Positions 11,788 through 23,700 of a stretch of 64,000 nt of DNA are shown here, piece by piece. The first letter of the stretch is position 1. Each line of letters starts with the position of its first letter. This DNA is from Aptenodytes patagonicus (Eukaryota > Chordata > Aves > Sphenisciformes > Spheniscidae). The notes under the pieces were generated by a model. That model did no database searches, was not told where the DNA came from, and worked only from the letters and a program-made list of their open reading frames with translations. The DNA lies in assembly GCF_965638725.1 (NCBI RefSeq), contig NC_134963.1, positions 12,924,501-12,988,500 on the forward strand, written 5' to 3'. The translations under genes and the position numbers were made by a program.

Positions 11788-14700
11788 GTAAGTAAATGTG
11801 TGTGGATGGGGAGGGTGCATGCTTATTTTGTTGATGTAGTATCTCTCAAGGAGGTAGACGAGGGGAGGGAAGGGAACAGCAAGAAGTGAGGATGAGTTTG
11901 GCTATGAACAGAGTGGGGAAATGGGGGAAGGTGTGGGGTTTTAATAGTACTAACTGGTTGGAGCAAATGGCAGAAGAGAATTTGAAACCCATCGTCATTG
12001 TTCCGACAAAATGGTAGTGTGATGAGATTAGTGTTAGTCATCTGTCTTATAGCCTGTGGAAAGCAGACTGGGGGTTTCCAGCGCAGATCTGCGACTCATA
12101 GGCAAATCTGAAGCAAGTGGAGAACAGTTGTTCCTGGTGTAGCTCATCTGATAGAGGCTTGTTGGCTATATAGCAGATTTTTTTTTTTTTTCCTTCTGCT
12201 GGGCTTTGTTCTGTCCTATCCATGTGTGGGGTTGCAATGCAGTAGTGTACGTATTTGTTTTGTGTTCTGTTTCCAATGCAAATCTCATTTCCACAGCCTC
12301 AGTCCCAGTCTCCTATATACAGCTCTAGTGCCAAAAGCTCCAGTGCCTCTGTTCCTAGAGACGGACTCAGCACTCCTTCTCCCCGTGCCAGTGAAGAGGA
12401 ACACGTCTACAGGTACCTTGTCCCTGTTAAGAGATAAGCCTGACTTGCAACTTGAGCCTCCTGTGTCTCAAGCTGCCTTCTATAAGTGGAAGCAAACACT
12501 GCTCCCTGTGTGTGTTATGTTGCCTTGTGTTGATTTTGATTACCTCTTTTGTAAGAGGCCGCTGTAACTTCCATACTCCAGACATTGACCTGGCCCTTTG
12601 GTTTGCTCAGCTGCAGAAGAGGTTAAGGATCCATCAGATAGAACAGGATCTGGATTGTGTTGTGAAGGATACCATCCAGAGACAAGCGACAAGTCCATCC
12701 CCCTGTTAAGCAGCCCAAAAGTTCTTTAGGAGGTGTGTGGCCTTTGGGTCAGTTATCCTGGGGAAATCAGTTACCTGTGGCCTAGCAGGATGTGCATTGA
12801 CTTGAATTTTCAAGTAAATTAGAACTTAAAACTTTCATCTCAGTAGATGATAGATAGATAACTAGCTTATACTCGCAAAGGCAGCTGCTCTTACACTGAG
12901 AGGTTGGAGGAGTAGCCTGTACGGTAGGACAGACTGTTCTGCTGACATGGGGGCGAGTGAGGAAGAGGGTGTCAGAACTTCATCTCTGATGGCCCTGTAC
13001 AGTGCACTCTGTCCAGGGTAGGTTCTTACAGTGTGGAGACTGGTGTTTCTCCAGTGTCATGTTCTAACCATGCCTAGATCTTCCTGCTGAGCAGGAAGCT
13101 GCTTTCAACCAGAACTAATTCTGGGTAGAGGCAGGCATATCCAGAGATGGCCCAATGGAGGCAATAACTGCAATTTTTTCAGATGGCTGCATACAATTAA
13201 TACAAAATGGAGGTAATTACATCCATAAGTCCTCCTGTACAAGGGTCTGGCATGGCTTGGTTCTGGTGTGAATTGTAGCTTGTGTGCTTGGGTTGGGAAG
13301 AAGTATGCCCTCCTCAGATTGCATATATGGATTTTTTTTTTTCAGTCTGAAGAGAAAGATAGTAACTGCCCTTATGGAATTTCATAATTGTCACTGGTGT
13401 TATAGGTGTCAGAGTCCTAAAGACTGTTACATATTAACTTTCTGAGCATAATATGGTAGTGTGCGCAAGACAAGTTCCCATTTTGGATTTGGAAAGTGTC
13501 TTTTTGATAAAATAAGAACCTCTAGAGCATTAGAAGTTATTTCTCCATTTGTAAAACTAGGAGAAAATAATTTCCCTGCTATTGACTATGGGGCTGTTAT
13601 TACAGTGTAATTACTATAAAAATCACTGCATTGGTGCTAAGTTTTGCTTTGAAACAGTTTGCAGTTTTGTGTGGTAAATGGGATCACCCATACAGGATAA
13701 GGAATAATTACAGCCAGTGTTTTATACACACTTGTGCACAGGTAAACTTCTTTCAAAGCTTGTGTATTTAACACAGTAGAAAACAGTTTCAGATTACTTT
13801 CTTATAAATTGATCAGAGTTCCCCAAATTAAAAGTTTGAGGACTTGAAAAGAGACCTTGAGTGCTGCAAGAGGCTACCACATAACCTGCTGCTTTTGACT
13901 TTTTGTTGATAGCTTGAGGTTTGTACTTTGCCTCTTTCTCCAGTCTCTGCTGGCCCTGCATTCCGTTGCTTCAGGGGGGAGGTTTTTGCTGCTCGGTGTG
14001 ATGTCAGCAGAAACAAGTCGTTTTCCTGTATGCCAGCTAATGGTTCTGCTGCTGTTCTGTGCGTCTTGGATCTGCAGATGGTTAACGCTTTGCTACAGGG
14101 CTGTACAGCACACAGTCCTAAAACCTGAGGCCCTGTCCATCAATGCTATTTCTTTGTAACTGACAACTGAAGATGTGGCTAAGCAGCGTCTGCGTTGTAG
14201 TCGTTTCACAAAGCACACATCTTCTTTCCCCCAGAGCTAAAAGCATCGGCTTGAAAAGAATACAGTACATGTGTAAACTTTGTGAACCTAATGTAAGTTT
14301 CCCTCCATCCTTCTGCTGTGTCTTGATGTAGAAGTTTCACACTTCCCTTTTAGTTTCCCGAACAAGCAGAAGTCTGCAGAACCGTCTCCCACAATGACCA
14401 GCTCCTCTCTGGGCAGCAACCTCTCAGAACTGGACAGACTTCTTCTGGAACTGAATGCTGTTCAACATAATCCCGCCAGTGGCTTCCCAGCAGGTAAGGA
14501 ATAGCAAGACATTTGGTATGAGTGGATAGTTTGATTCTCAAAATAGTAGCTTACTTTTTCCTTCCAACATCCTTATTGAGGGAGACCCCTCCAGCCCCGA
14601 TCAAAGATTCATTTAGCATGGATGGGATCTCCTGAGGTCTGTGGTGCAGCACCCTGCTCAAAGCAGGGCCAACTTCAAAATTGGCTCTAACTAAAGTTTC

Positions 14701-17700
14701 AGAGTTAGATTAGGTTGCTCAGGCCCTTGCACTTTAAGTCCTGAATATCCTCAAAGATGGATGTTCCACAAGATTTCTGGGCAATTTGTTGCTTTTGCCT
14801 GTGATTAGCATGTATGTATGGACTTAGGGGTCTGAATGACTCTTTTCTCCTCCCCTTTCTTAAGATGAAGCTGGCAGAAGCCCATCACTGCCCAGCGTGA
14901 CTGGGCCTCACTATGTCATCCCAGAGAGCAGCAGCTCTGTGGGAGGGAAGGCTGCACCCCCTACAAAAGAAAAGCCAAAGCGAAATGGTGCACGTGGGAT
15001 CGAAGATGTGCGTCCCAGTGTGGAGAGCCTGCTGGATGAGCTGGAGAGTTCTGTGCCAAGTCCAGTGTGAGTAGTGTTTTGGTGGTTGCTGGCTTGGGTG
15101 GGGTAGGACAGGCTCTTGTGGGAATAGTGACTGTAGTGTAGGGACAGATGCTGCAGGAGAGTGACAGGCAGAAGATGGGCTTTGTGTAAAGGGTCAGAAA
15201 TCAAGCAGGTGCGTGGAAGATTCTGGTGTTCTTTTATCTACTCCTGGATGAAAAAATACCTAAGTCATGTTACAAGAGGTGGATTGTTCAAACTCAGATT
15301 TGAAGCTGATCACAAATACCCACTGTCTGACAAAATAAATGTTTGGTCATCATCCATTCCTTAATGGATGGTGCGTGTGTGTGTTTACTCATGTTAGGCT
15401 TGGCAGAGAGACAGGGTCTGCGTGTGTTGTGGAAGCTGAGTCTGCAGCAGGGCTGGTCAGGGTGGGCAGTGCTGGTGAAACTCGCCGTGCTGTGCTTGTT
15501 TGGAGGGGCAGTGGGACTTCCCATCTAGGAATGCTCTCCCAGGCTTAAACGCACTCTTTTTTTTTTTTTTTTTTTCTCTCCTTGTCAGCCCTGCAATCAC
15601 TGTGAGCCAAGGTGAGGTGAGCAGCCCTCAGCGGGTCACAGCCAGTCAGCAGCAGACACGTATATCTGCTTCTTCAGCTACACGAGAACTGGATGAGCTG
15701 ATGGCGTCTCTCTCCGACTTTAAGGTGCCCTATCATGGCAACTTAATACTTCATCTTGTCCCTCCCCACTCCCAGACTCTCTTGCCTGTTAGCCACATCT
15801 GCTGACCTTGACTGGTCTCCAGAATGCCCTCTTTACCTCTCAAACTTCCTCTGAAAAACTTCCTGTCGTGGTATTTGTGCTTTCTGAGTGCTACTGTAGG
15901 TGTTCTCGACTGCTATAAATTCTCATCACTGGCAGGGTAAGGCAGTTCTGGGGTCTGTTTTTCCTTTGGTTCTGCAGTTTGTCTGTTTGCCAAAGATAAT
16001 GAGCTTAGTTACTGCTCAGTACAGGGTGAATTGTTTTGCTGTGCTGCAACTTAACAAGAAGTAGGGGAGCTTGCGACACCAGTCTGCTTACTGACAGAGG
16101 CCAGGCTCTTCTGTTCTGTGGGATGACCCTCCTCTTTGGAGTGTATTTTTACCCCGATGTGCTTTCCCTGAGGAGGATCTATCGGGCATGTGGTATGAGC
16201 ACTGAAGCCTTTGCATCAGACAGCTGGAGACTTCAAAGGTTTCCATCTTAAAACAAATCTCTTGTTCACCTCAAAATGGGATTAAAGTCTGAGCTTCTTG
16301 TGGGGGCAGAGGATGGCAAAGACTATTCAGAATCTTGTTTGGGAATCAAACTATTGTATTGGAAAAGAACTGCTACTTCAGTCATAAGTAGCACATAAAA
16401 ATCCCATGATAGGAGAAGCTCAGGAGTAACTTGCCCATGGTCATCTTGATACGTGAAGCACTTGGATATGTACTTGGTTAACTTGTACTTTATTCATATA
16501 GGTATGTTATCATTCTTGCACTAGATGATTAACTGTGGAGCTTATTTTCATGAGACTTCATTTACCCATAATCAGCAAAATGAAAAATATTTTCTTTTCT
16601 TACTTTTTACTCAGCTGCTTTGCTTATATAAGCCTTACTGAATTAGTCACTTGAATTTGTTCTGAGAGAGGTGGAGAAGGCAAGTATCTAATATATTCTT
16701 TTTGTTGTCATTGTTGGGTTTGCCCTTCTTACATACACATGCAAGCCTGCTTTCTAATCCTAAGGAAGTCCCTAACTGTCTGGTTTTCCATCATACGGAA
16801 GATTCTGCTGATGCTTGGTGTTTCTTGCCCGTGCTGAACTCCATCTCCTCCTACTGTGACTTTAGGTGGGGCAGCCAGAGCTGAGGAATGTTTTGTGAGG
16901 AGAGGTAGACAGGACATTCAGTGACAACTTTGCTGTTTGTTCTTCTCTCTGTGCCACCATTCATGTGAGCGCTTTTGATGTGTGCTGTGGGTTTTGTGGA
17001 GGTCATTACAATACCTGGAGTTTTGACCAAGTGCGTGAGTTCAGAACCCAGCAGTGAGCATGCACGCTCTGCGGGACTTTGCTGGCCTTGCACTTGCTGG
17101 AATTGAATTCAGTCTGCCATTTCTGGAATAGGTACCGCATTTTGTGAGAATCTAGAAGTTACTCACTGTTTTCTCTAGACTTACTGTAGTGTGTATTTAG
17201 CCAATTGCAAATATTGACACCTTAGTGGTTTTCTTTTTCCTCCATATTATGTCCTAGGGTAGAGTGCAGGATATCCGCAAGCATCTGTTCAGTCTAGTTG
17301 AAAAAGTGCACTGTTGTGAAGCTGGAGAGAGTTCCCACCTGCGCTGCTGGCATGCCCTGCCTTGCTCCTTCCATGTGCAGTGGGAGCTCGAGTGCTATGG
17401 CCTCGTGCCCCTGCTGCTTTTATCAGGGCTCAGAAAACAAGCTCGGGGTGTGGTTGCTGCCACCAGCCTTTGCTCCTAGGTGAGCTCTTGGCAACTGAGA
17501 ATGACCTTGCCCAGGACAGGTTTTCCTTGCAGGATACAAGGAGGGGACATTTCTAAGTGTGGGTGTTCAAATGTTTTGCAGTCTTGCGAAAAGGCCTGAG
17601 AATCTTTGTGCAACCCCAATAAAATCTGTATGACAGAGGCGAGCTGCTTTCTGTAATACTGCCTGGCTTCCTGGCTTAGTTTCTGGCTGAGGTCTGACAG

Positions 17701-20700
17701 CAAACTGAAATGCAGCAAGATTTTAAGATTTGGGCTTTATAAACACAGCACTAGTATTTTTGCTAGGCATTGAGCTCATCTGTGTCTAAAAGTTCTTCCT
17801 GAAACACAAAGAACATGGTTTGTGTGATCACTTCCCTTTTGTTAATATTGTCATTGACTGTTTTTAACAGTTACTTTCCTTTTTCCTGTCCTCCTGGTTG
17901 CTTCATTTTCCCTTTAGTTCTTTTTGTTTGTTTTTACCTCCTCTATTTGTGCCAATTAGTGGTGTTAGCTTGTCTGTAAAAATGTATTTCTAGTCTGCAT
18001 CAGTGGCAGGATGTAAGGGAAAGAAGTGGAGTCTTTGCAAAGGTGAAAGATTAAAGGCGACTGTTCGAGTACCAGACTTGTGTGTGGTTTCAAGAAATAG
18101 GGCAAAAATACTAAGTATGATGTGTAATTAGTTGGAGCTGGTAGTTGGTACAACTAGAAGTTGCAGGAGGTGGGGATGGGAGGAGCGGAGGCACTGATGT
18201 TTAATTTCCCTCGTACCCCAGAGTAAAAGGTGCTATTACAGACTGATGCATTACCCTTTTATCATCTTTTGCTCACTTTAATGAGTTGCTCATTCTTTTT
18301 TTATTTTGGTTATCTAGCTCATCAGTTAGCAGGCACTGAGATTACTTAATGCGCTTGTTTTTTCAATCTCTGCCATTTCTGTGTAATATGATGCCTGCTT
18401 ACTGCATAGCTAGATGCTTGTATTTAACTGTTCTATTACTGTTGAGAGTTTAACCATTGCTCTTATTTTGGAGCTAGTATGCTTTTAATATGCTGGAAAT
18501 ACTTGCTTTTGAGTGAAATGTTAGTCTTGCCTTGAAAATGACTGACTTCATTTTGGGAAGTCTGGAAACTGTGTGAACCACAGCATAAAACCAGGTTACT
18601 TTTACAGGTGCATCCAGCTTAGGCAAAATACAGGAGGGCAATATTGGGAAATTCCCTCATTTTAACTGCTGAATGTACTTATTAGTCCTTTTAGTCTCGT
18701 CTGTGACTGTGGGCCTTGCTGTGCCACTTGAGGGGAGGAGCAATCTGTAATGAATTGTGGTCCCCTATTGCTCTTTCCTTTCTGAGCACTGTCTCCCTGT
18801 AGCACTACTGTTGTCACTTCACAAATGTGTGTGTGCGTGCCAGCTCCTGATCCCTCGGGATGGTAGCAGCTTAGGTCAGCTGCAGGTATATATCTCTTCC
18901 ATCTACTGGCAGATTTTCTGCATGTTCTGGCTAATTTTATCCTTTATTCATGATAAGTATCTCAGAAAGGTAAGTAGAGACTGATACACCATACATGGGC
19001 GTAGAAAATTATGTGCCCTGCTACCTTAGAGCATAAGCATCTAACTTCTTGAGGCTTCTTTGGAAAATGTGCCTAAGAATCAGAGCAGGTCTTGATAGCT
19101 CTTCGATTTGGAAATCCTTTGTGGATACATTTTTAAAACTGAGAGGGCTTAGCATTGGTCTTAGGTTGGTCTGCTGTGTGAACTTGTCCAAGCCACTGTT
19201 CTGATTTTCCTTTTTTAAGAAAAAGGAGCAATGCCAGTTTGTCTCCTAGAGTTTAGCCAGGAAGCACTGAAAATGGGGAAAGGAGGACCCATGATCTTTT
19301 GTTTTCAAAAGACCCTGTAGAATCATAGAATAGTTTGGGTTGGAAGGGACCTCTAAAGGTCACCTAGTCCAACCCCCCTGCTGTGGGCAGGGACATCTTC
19401 AACTAGATCAGGTTGCTCAGAGCCCCGTCCAACCTGACCTGGAATGTTTCCAGGGATGGGGCATCCACCACCTCTCTGGGCAACCTGTGCCAGTGTTTCA
19501 CCACCCTCAGTGTAAAAAATTTCTTCCTTATATCTAGTCTGAATCCACCCTCTTTTAGTTTAAAACCCTTACCCCTTGTCCTATCGCAACAGGCCCTGCT
19601 AAAAAGTTTGCCGCCATCTTTTTTATAAGCCCCCTTGAAGTACTGACAGGCTGCAATAAGGTCTCCCCAAAGCCTTCTCTTCTGCAGGCTGAACAACCCC
19701 AACTCTCTCAGCCTGTCCTCATAGGAGAGGTGTTCCATCCCCCTGATCATTTTTGTGACCCTCCTCTGGACCCGCTCCAACAGGTCCGTGTCTTTCTTAA
19801 TGCTGAGGGCTCCAGAGCTGGACGCAGGGCTCCAGGGGGGGGTCTCACCAGAGCAGAGCAGAGGGGCAGAATCCCCTCCCTCGACCTGCTGGCCATGCTG
19901 CTTTGGATGCAGCCCAGGATACAATTGGCCTTCTGGGCTGCGAGCACACATTGCTGGCTCATGTCCAGCTTTTCATCCCCCAGTACCCCCAAGTCCTTCT
20001 CGGCAGGGCTGCTCTCAATCCCTTCATCCCCCAGCCTGTATTGATACCGGGGGTTGCCCCGACTCAGGTGCAGGACTTTGCACTTGGCCTTGTTAAACCT
20101 CATGAGGTTCACACGGGCCCACTTCTCCAGCTTGTCCAGGTCCCCCTGGATGGCATCCCGTCCCTCTGGCGTGTCGACCGCACCATTCAGCTTGGTGTCA
20201 TCTGCAAACTTGCTGAGGGTGCGCTCGATCCCACTGTCTGTGTCGTTGATGAAGATATTAAACGGTACCGGTCCCAATACGGACCCCTGCGGGACGCCAC
20301 TCGTCACCAAAGAGTGGACTTAAGTCTTAAGTCAAGTGACTTAAGTCAAGGAGAACGAAAAACTGTATCAGTTGCTCTTGTTAGAGTGTGTTTTGGATGA
20401 AAATTAACACTGATTTTTGTTACAATGTAAATGTGGAGTCTTTGGCCTGAGGGGAAGAGGCTAATCTAGCCACCTAAGCAATGCTTACAAGGGCGTGGAG
20501 TGACTGACAGACTCGGTATAGATTCAGTATGTGTCACGTCCAAGGTGAGATTAGTGATGTGAATAGAACAAAGCCCATGTCATCTGTTCTTGCTGTGAAT
20601 GCCCTGAAGCTTTGTTTTCATTGCCATCAACTCAGCCAACTGGAGCATTTTATTAGTGTATCAAGAAGAAAATATCATGCTTTGTTCTATTCATTGATTG

Positions 20701-23700
20701 CTTTTTTTCAGCTTTGAAGTGTAAAATTTACACGTCTGACTATGAGTAAGTTGTTAACGTGACCTTTACTCACAGTCTAGACATCCTTGGGTTTGTAGCT
20801 GGCTTCCCAGCAGCCGCTGCATGCCCCCATCACAGCTGCAGGTGAACATGAGCTATCACTTAGAGGGCATAGGAAAAGGATCTCGATGGCTGTAGAACTT
20901 CATCTCCCATAATCTCATGTGAAGATCAGCACAATGTCATACTGCTTCTGCTCTTTGATATCCCATTTTCCTTCCCTTATTCTTGGAAGTAAGGCTTTGG
21001 ATCAACACGGCTCTTTGATTTGGAGGTCATGATTGCTATAATGCTTAATTCTTTGCTTTTTTTCTTCTCCTTACCTCTGTCTTTATCTTTTTCTCTCCGT
21101 ATTCCTTCTGTCTCCTTTTTGCAGACTAGTTCCACTATATCTCTGATTTCTGAACCCTCGCTAGGACCGGTTCCCAATTCAGCAAATGCAGACTCCAGCA
21201 ACACTCCTCGCAGTTTAACAGTGCTATCCCATTCCAAACACCCTTCTGCAAGTTACAGTGGGGACTCAGCAGTGCCAACATCTGCCCCTTCAGCAGTCCT
21301 CTGCATTGAGGAAGGCAGTAACGCTGTAGTTCTGCCTACTTCAGGGCATTCTGCTGCTCCTCCACACATGCCCCGTTTGCCTCAAACGGTCCCTGTGCCC
21401 CCACCGCGGGTTTCTTCTGGTTATGCTACTTGTGGGCAGCAGATGACCTCTGCAAGCTTGGTTCGGCTGAGCAGAAAGCCTGACTCTTCTAGGAATGCTT
21501 CCCAGGCTGTGGCGGCTTCCAGTGCGGAGCTTCTGCGTAGACCTGCTAACGTGGAGGCACAAGACCTAGAGAACGATTTGGCAAAAGAGACTGAGAAGAA
21601 GGAGCAGAGAACTGATCCCAAAGTCTCGAGTGTACCAATTTCAAATGCTTCAGATGGTCAAGGGAAGGGGCAGATACCTAAAGAGTTGGATCAGCAGGGA
21701 GCATTCAGGGACAATTCAGCCCTTCCTTCCCAGGGCAGAAGTGTGGAAACAGCTTTAGATGAGCTATGGGCCCTGGAGCTGTCTGCACATGTGCCAGAGG
21801 TACATGCAAAGAATGACAGTGTTTTGAATCCTGCATATGAACCTTCTGTTGTGGCTCTGGATCGGTGGGATGTCTTCCCAGACACTAAAAACCCATTGGG
21901 CTTTGTAGGGGAGCAAGGACAGGAGCTAAAAGCTGAAGTACCACATGAAACCAAGGTAGATGGCTGTCCTGATCTGGTCAAGAAGAGGCAAGGCAGAGAG
22001 AGAACTCCTAGGAAGACAGGTACTGCTAACATGAAGAAAGCCAGAGGAGACGAGGAAAACGAGCAGTTCAGAAGCTCTGCAGTTGCTCCGGAATCTCCTG
22101 AAAATGTTTGGAAAGCTGAATGGGATCTGCCATGTGTCTCCAAATCACCCATTGAGAGGATTTCTGCATCAGGCCAGGCAGGCACTGAATGACTGTAGGA
22201 GTAGGACAAGTCCTAGCTAGGACTGTTCTGACAGTGCACTAACGTTTTGTGTGTGGTGTGAGTGTGCTCACCCACACTAACAGCATGCAGCTCTGAGCAA
22301 TGTTACTGACAGCTGCATGTCATGGAGGTTTGAAATCCTCTGCTTTATTTTGTGGTCTCTTCTGCATGTTGGTCAGCAGCACAGAACATGGCAGTCTGTG
22401 GGGACTTCCCTGTGAAATAGACTTTTATTCCCTAACGGGGGTAAGTCTCAGTCCACAGAGGCCTCTGAAAAGTTAAAAGGGCTGTTTCACGCCACTGGAG
22501 CATGTTCCTGACTTGGGATGGCAGCTCCTCTGCTCTGCTCGCCTTTTTAGGTCTCATTGCTGGGGCTGTTAGTGTTCCTTCCAGTGCTGGAAGTACACTT
22601 TGTGCACCAGACATCTCTGACCAAGAGTCTTATGCCTGTAAAGGGCAAACACAGAGAGGCTGCTCTGCGTCCTTGTGATGCTGAGGTTTCTTTAATGCTC
22701 AGTGGAGTGGTCATGCTGCACCTCCTATCTTGGCTTCCTGCTGGTTAATCTTTCCCTTCCTTTTCTAGATAGTTATTTTTGGCTGCTGTGATTATCCTTA
22801 CGGGGTTTTTCCTTGCACTGAGTCACTGTTCTGGGCTGTGCCAAGAGGAGTTTTGGCATTGTGGAATAAATGTCATCATTCTTCCTGCTCACAGTTGTCA
22901 CTAATGGCTTGAGTTTGTGCTGTTGCATCTTGGGGCTTGCTCTGACATTGCTCTTCTCTGCTGATATTATTACCTTTGTCATTTAGATTAAATCTTTAAT
23001 CAAGAGGACAAAAGAGACTGCGAATGTGCATCCAATGTATCGTGACCTCTCGCCAAGGCGTAAACTAGGTCCTGCCATATTTCACAAGACTGAGTCCCAA
23101 GATCGCTTGATTGAAGAGCTGCAGGACAGACTGGGCATCGCTAAACAGGAACAGGAAGAGTGGAAAAGCCAGGATGACTGGCTGACAGAGGGGGTCATTA
23201 TCACTGCCAGACCCCAGGGGGAAGAGCAGAATGGTGGACAGCAAGTAGAGAAGGTAGAAAGCAGGGACACGTGCTGGGAAATTCCAGCACATCCCTCTGT
23301 CCAGATAGCATTGTGTGGAGGTGCAGATTAAGTTTCTGAGTGTCCTAAGCAACACAAAATGAAGAACTAACTCTTTCTACTCACCCTTGTCTGGCCTGAA
23401 AAGGGAACCAACACTCAGGTCCTAGTTCTTGATGTTTAAGAATTGGATTGGGATCTGAGGGTGCTGGTGCTGGTATCTGTTCGGGCAGTCTGCTACTATC
23501 ACATATCACATGTCCACTTGGGGATTATTTTTAAAACCATGCCTGCCATAGAGGCAAGCTCTGTTTTCCCCAATACTGTACCTGTGCAGGAAGTTCTGGG
23601 TGTAAGATGGTGCTCTTCCTTGAGCTACACGGGGAAGCACGTTTTCTAGTTCCCTTCCCTTCTCTTTCTTTCTGCTTTTTCCCCTTAGGTAAACATAGTG

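Larger units (their letters stand above)
15725..21124 (+). other. PXN intron between LD4 exon and cassette exon A
   Basis: A 5.4-kb intron. Apart from one antisense CR1 fragment (19319-20322) and its unusual 5' junction repeat, I see no gene or RNA. The intron begins with the weak donor gtgccc. Confidence 0.85.
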
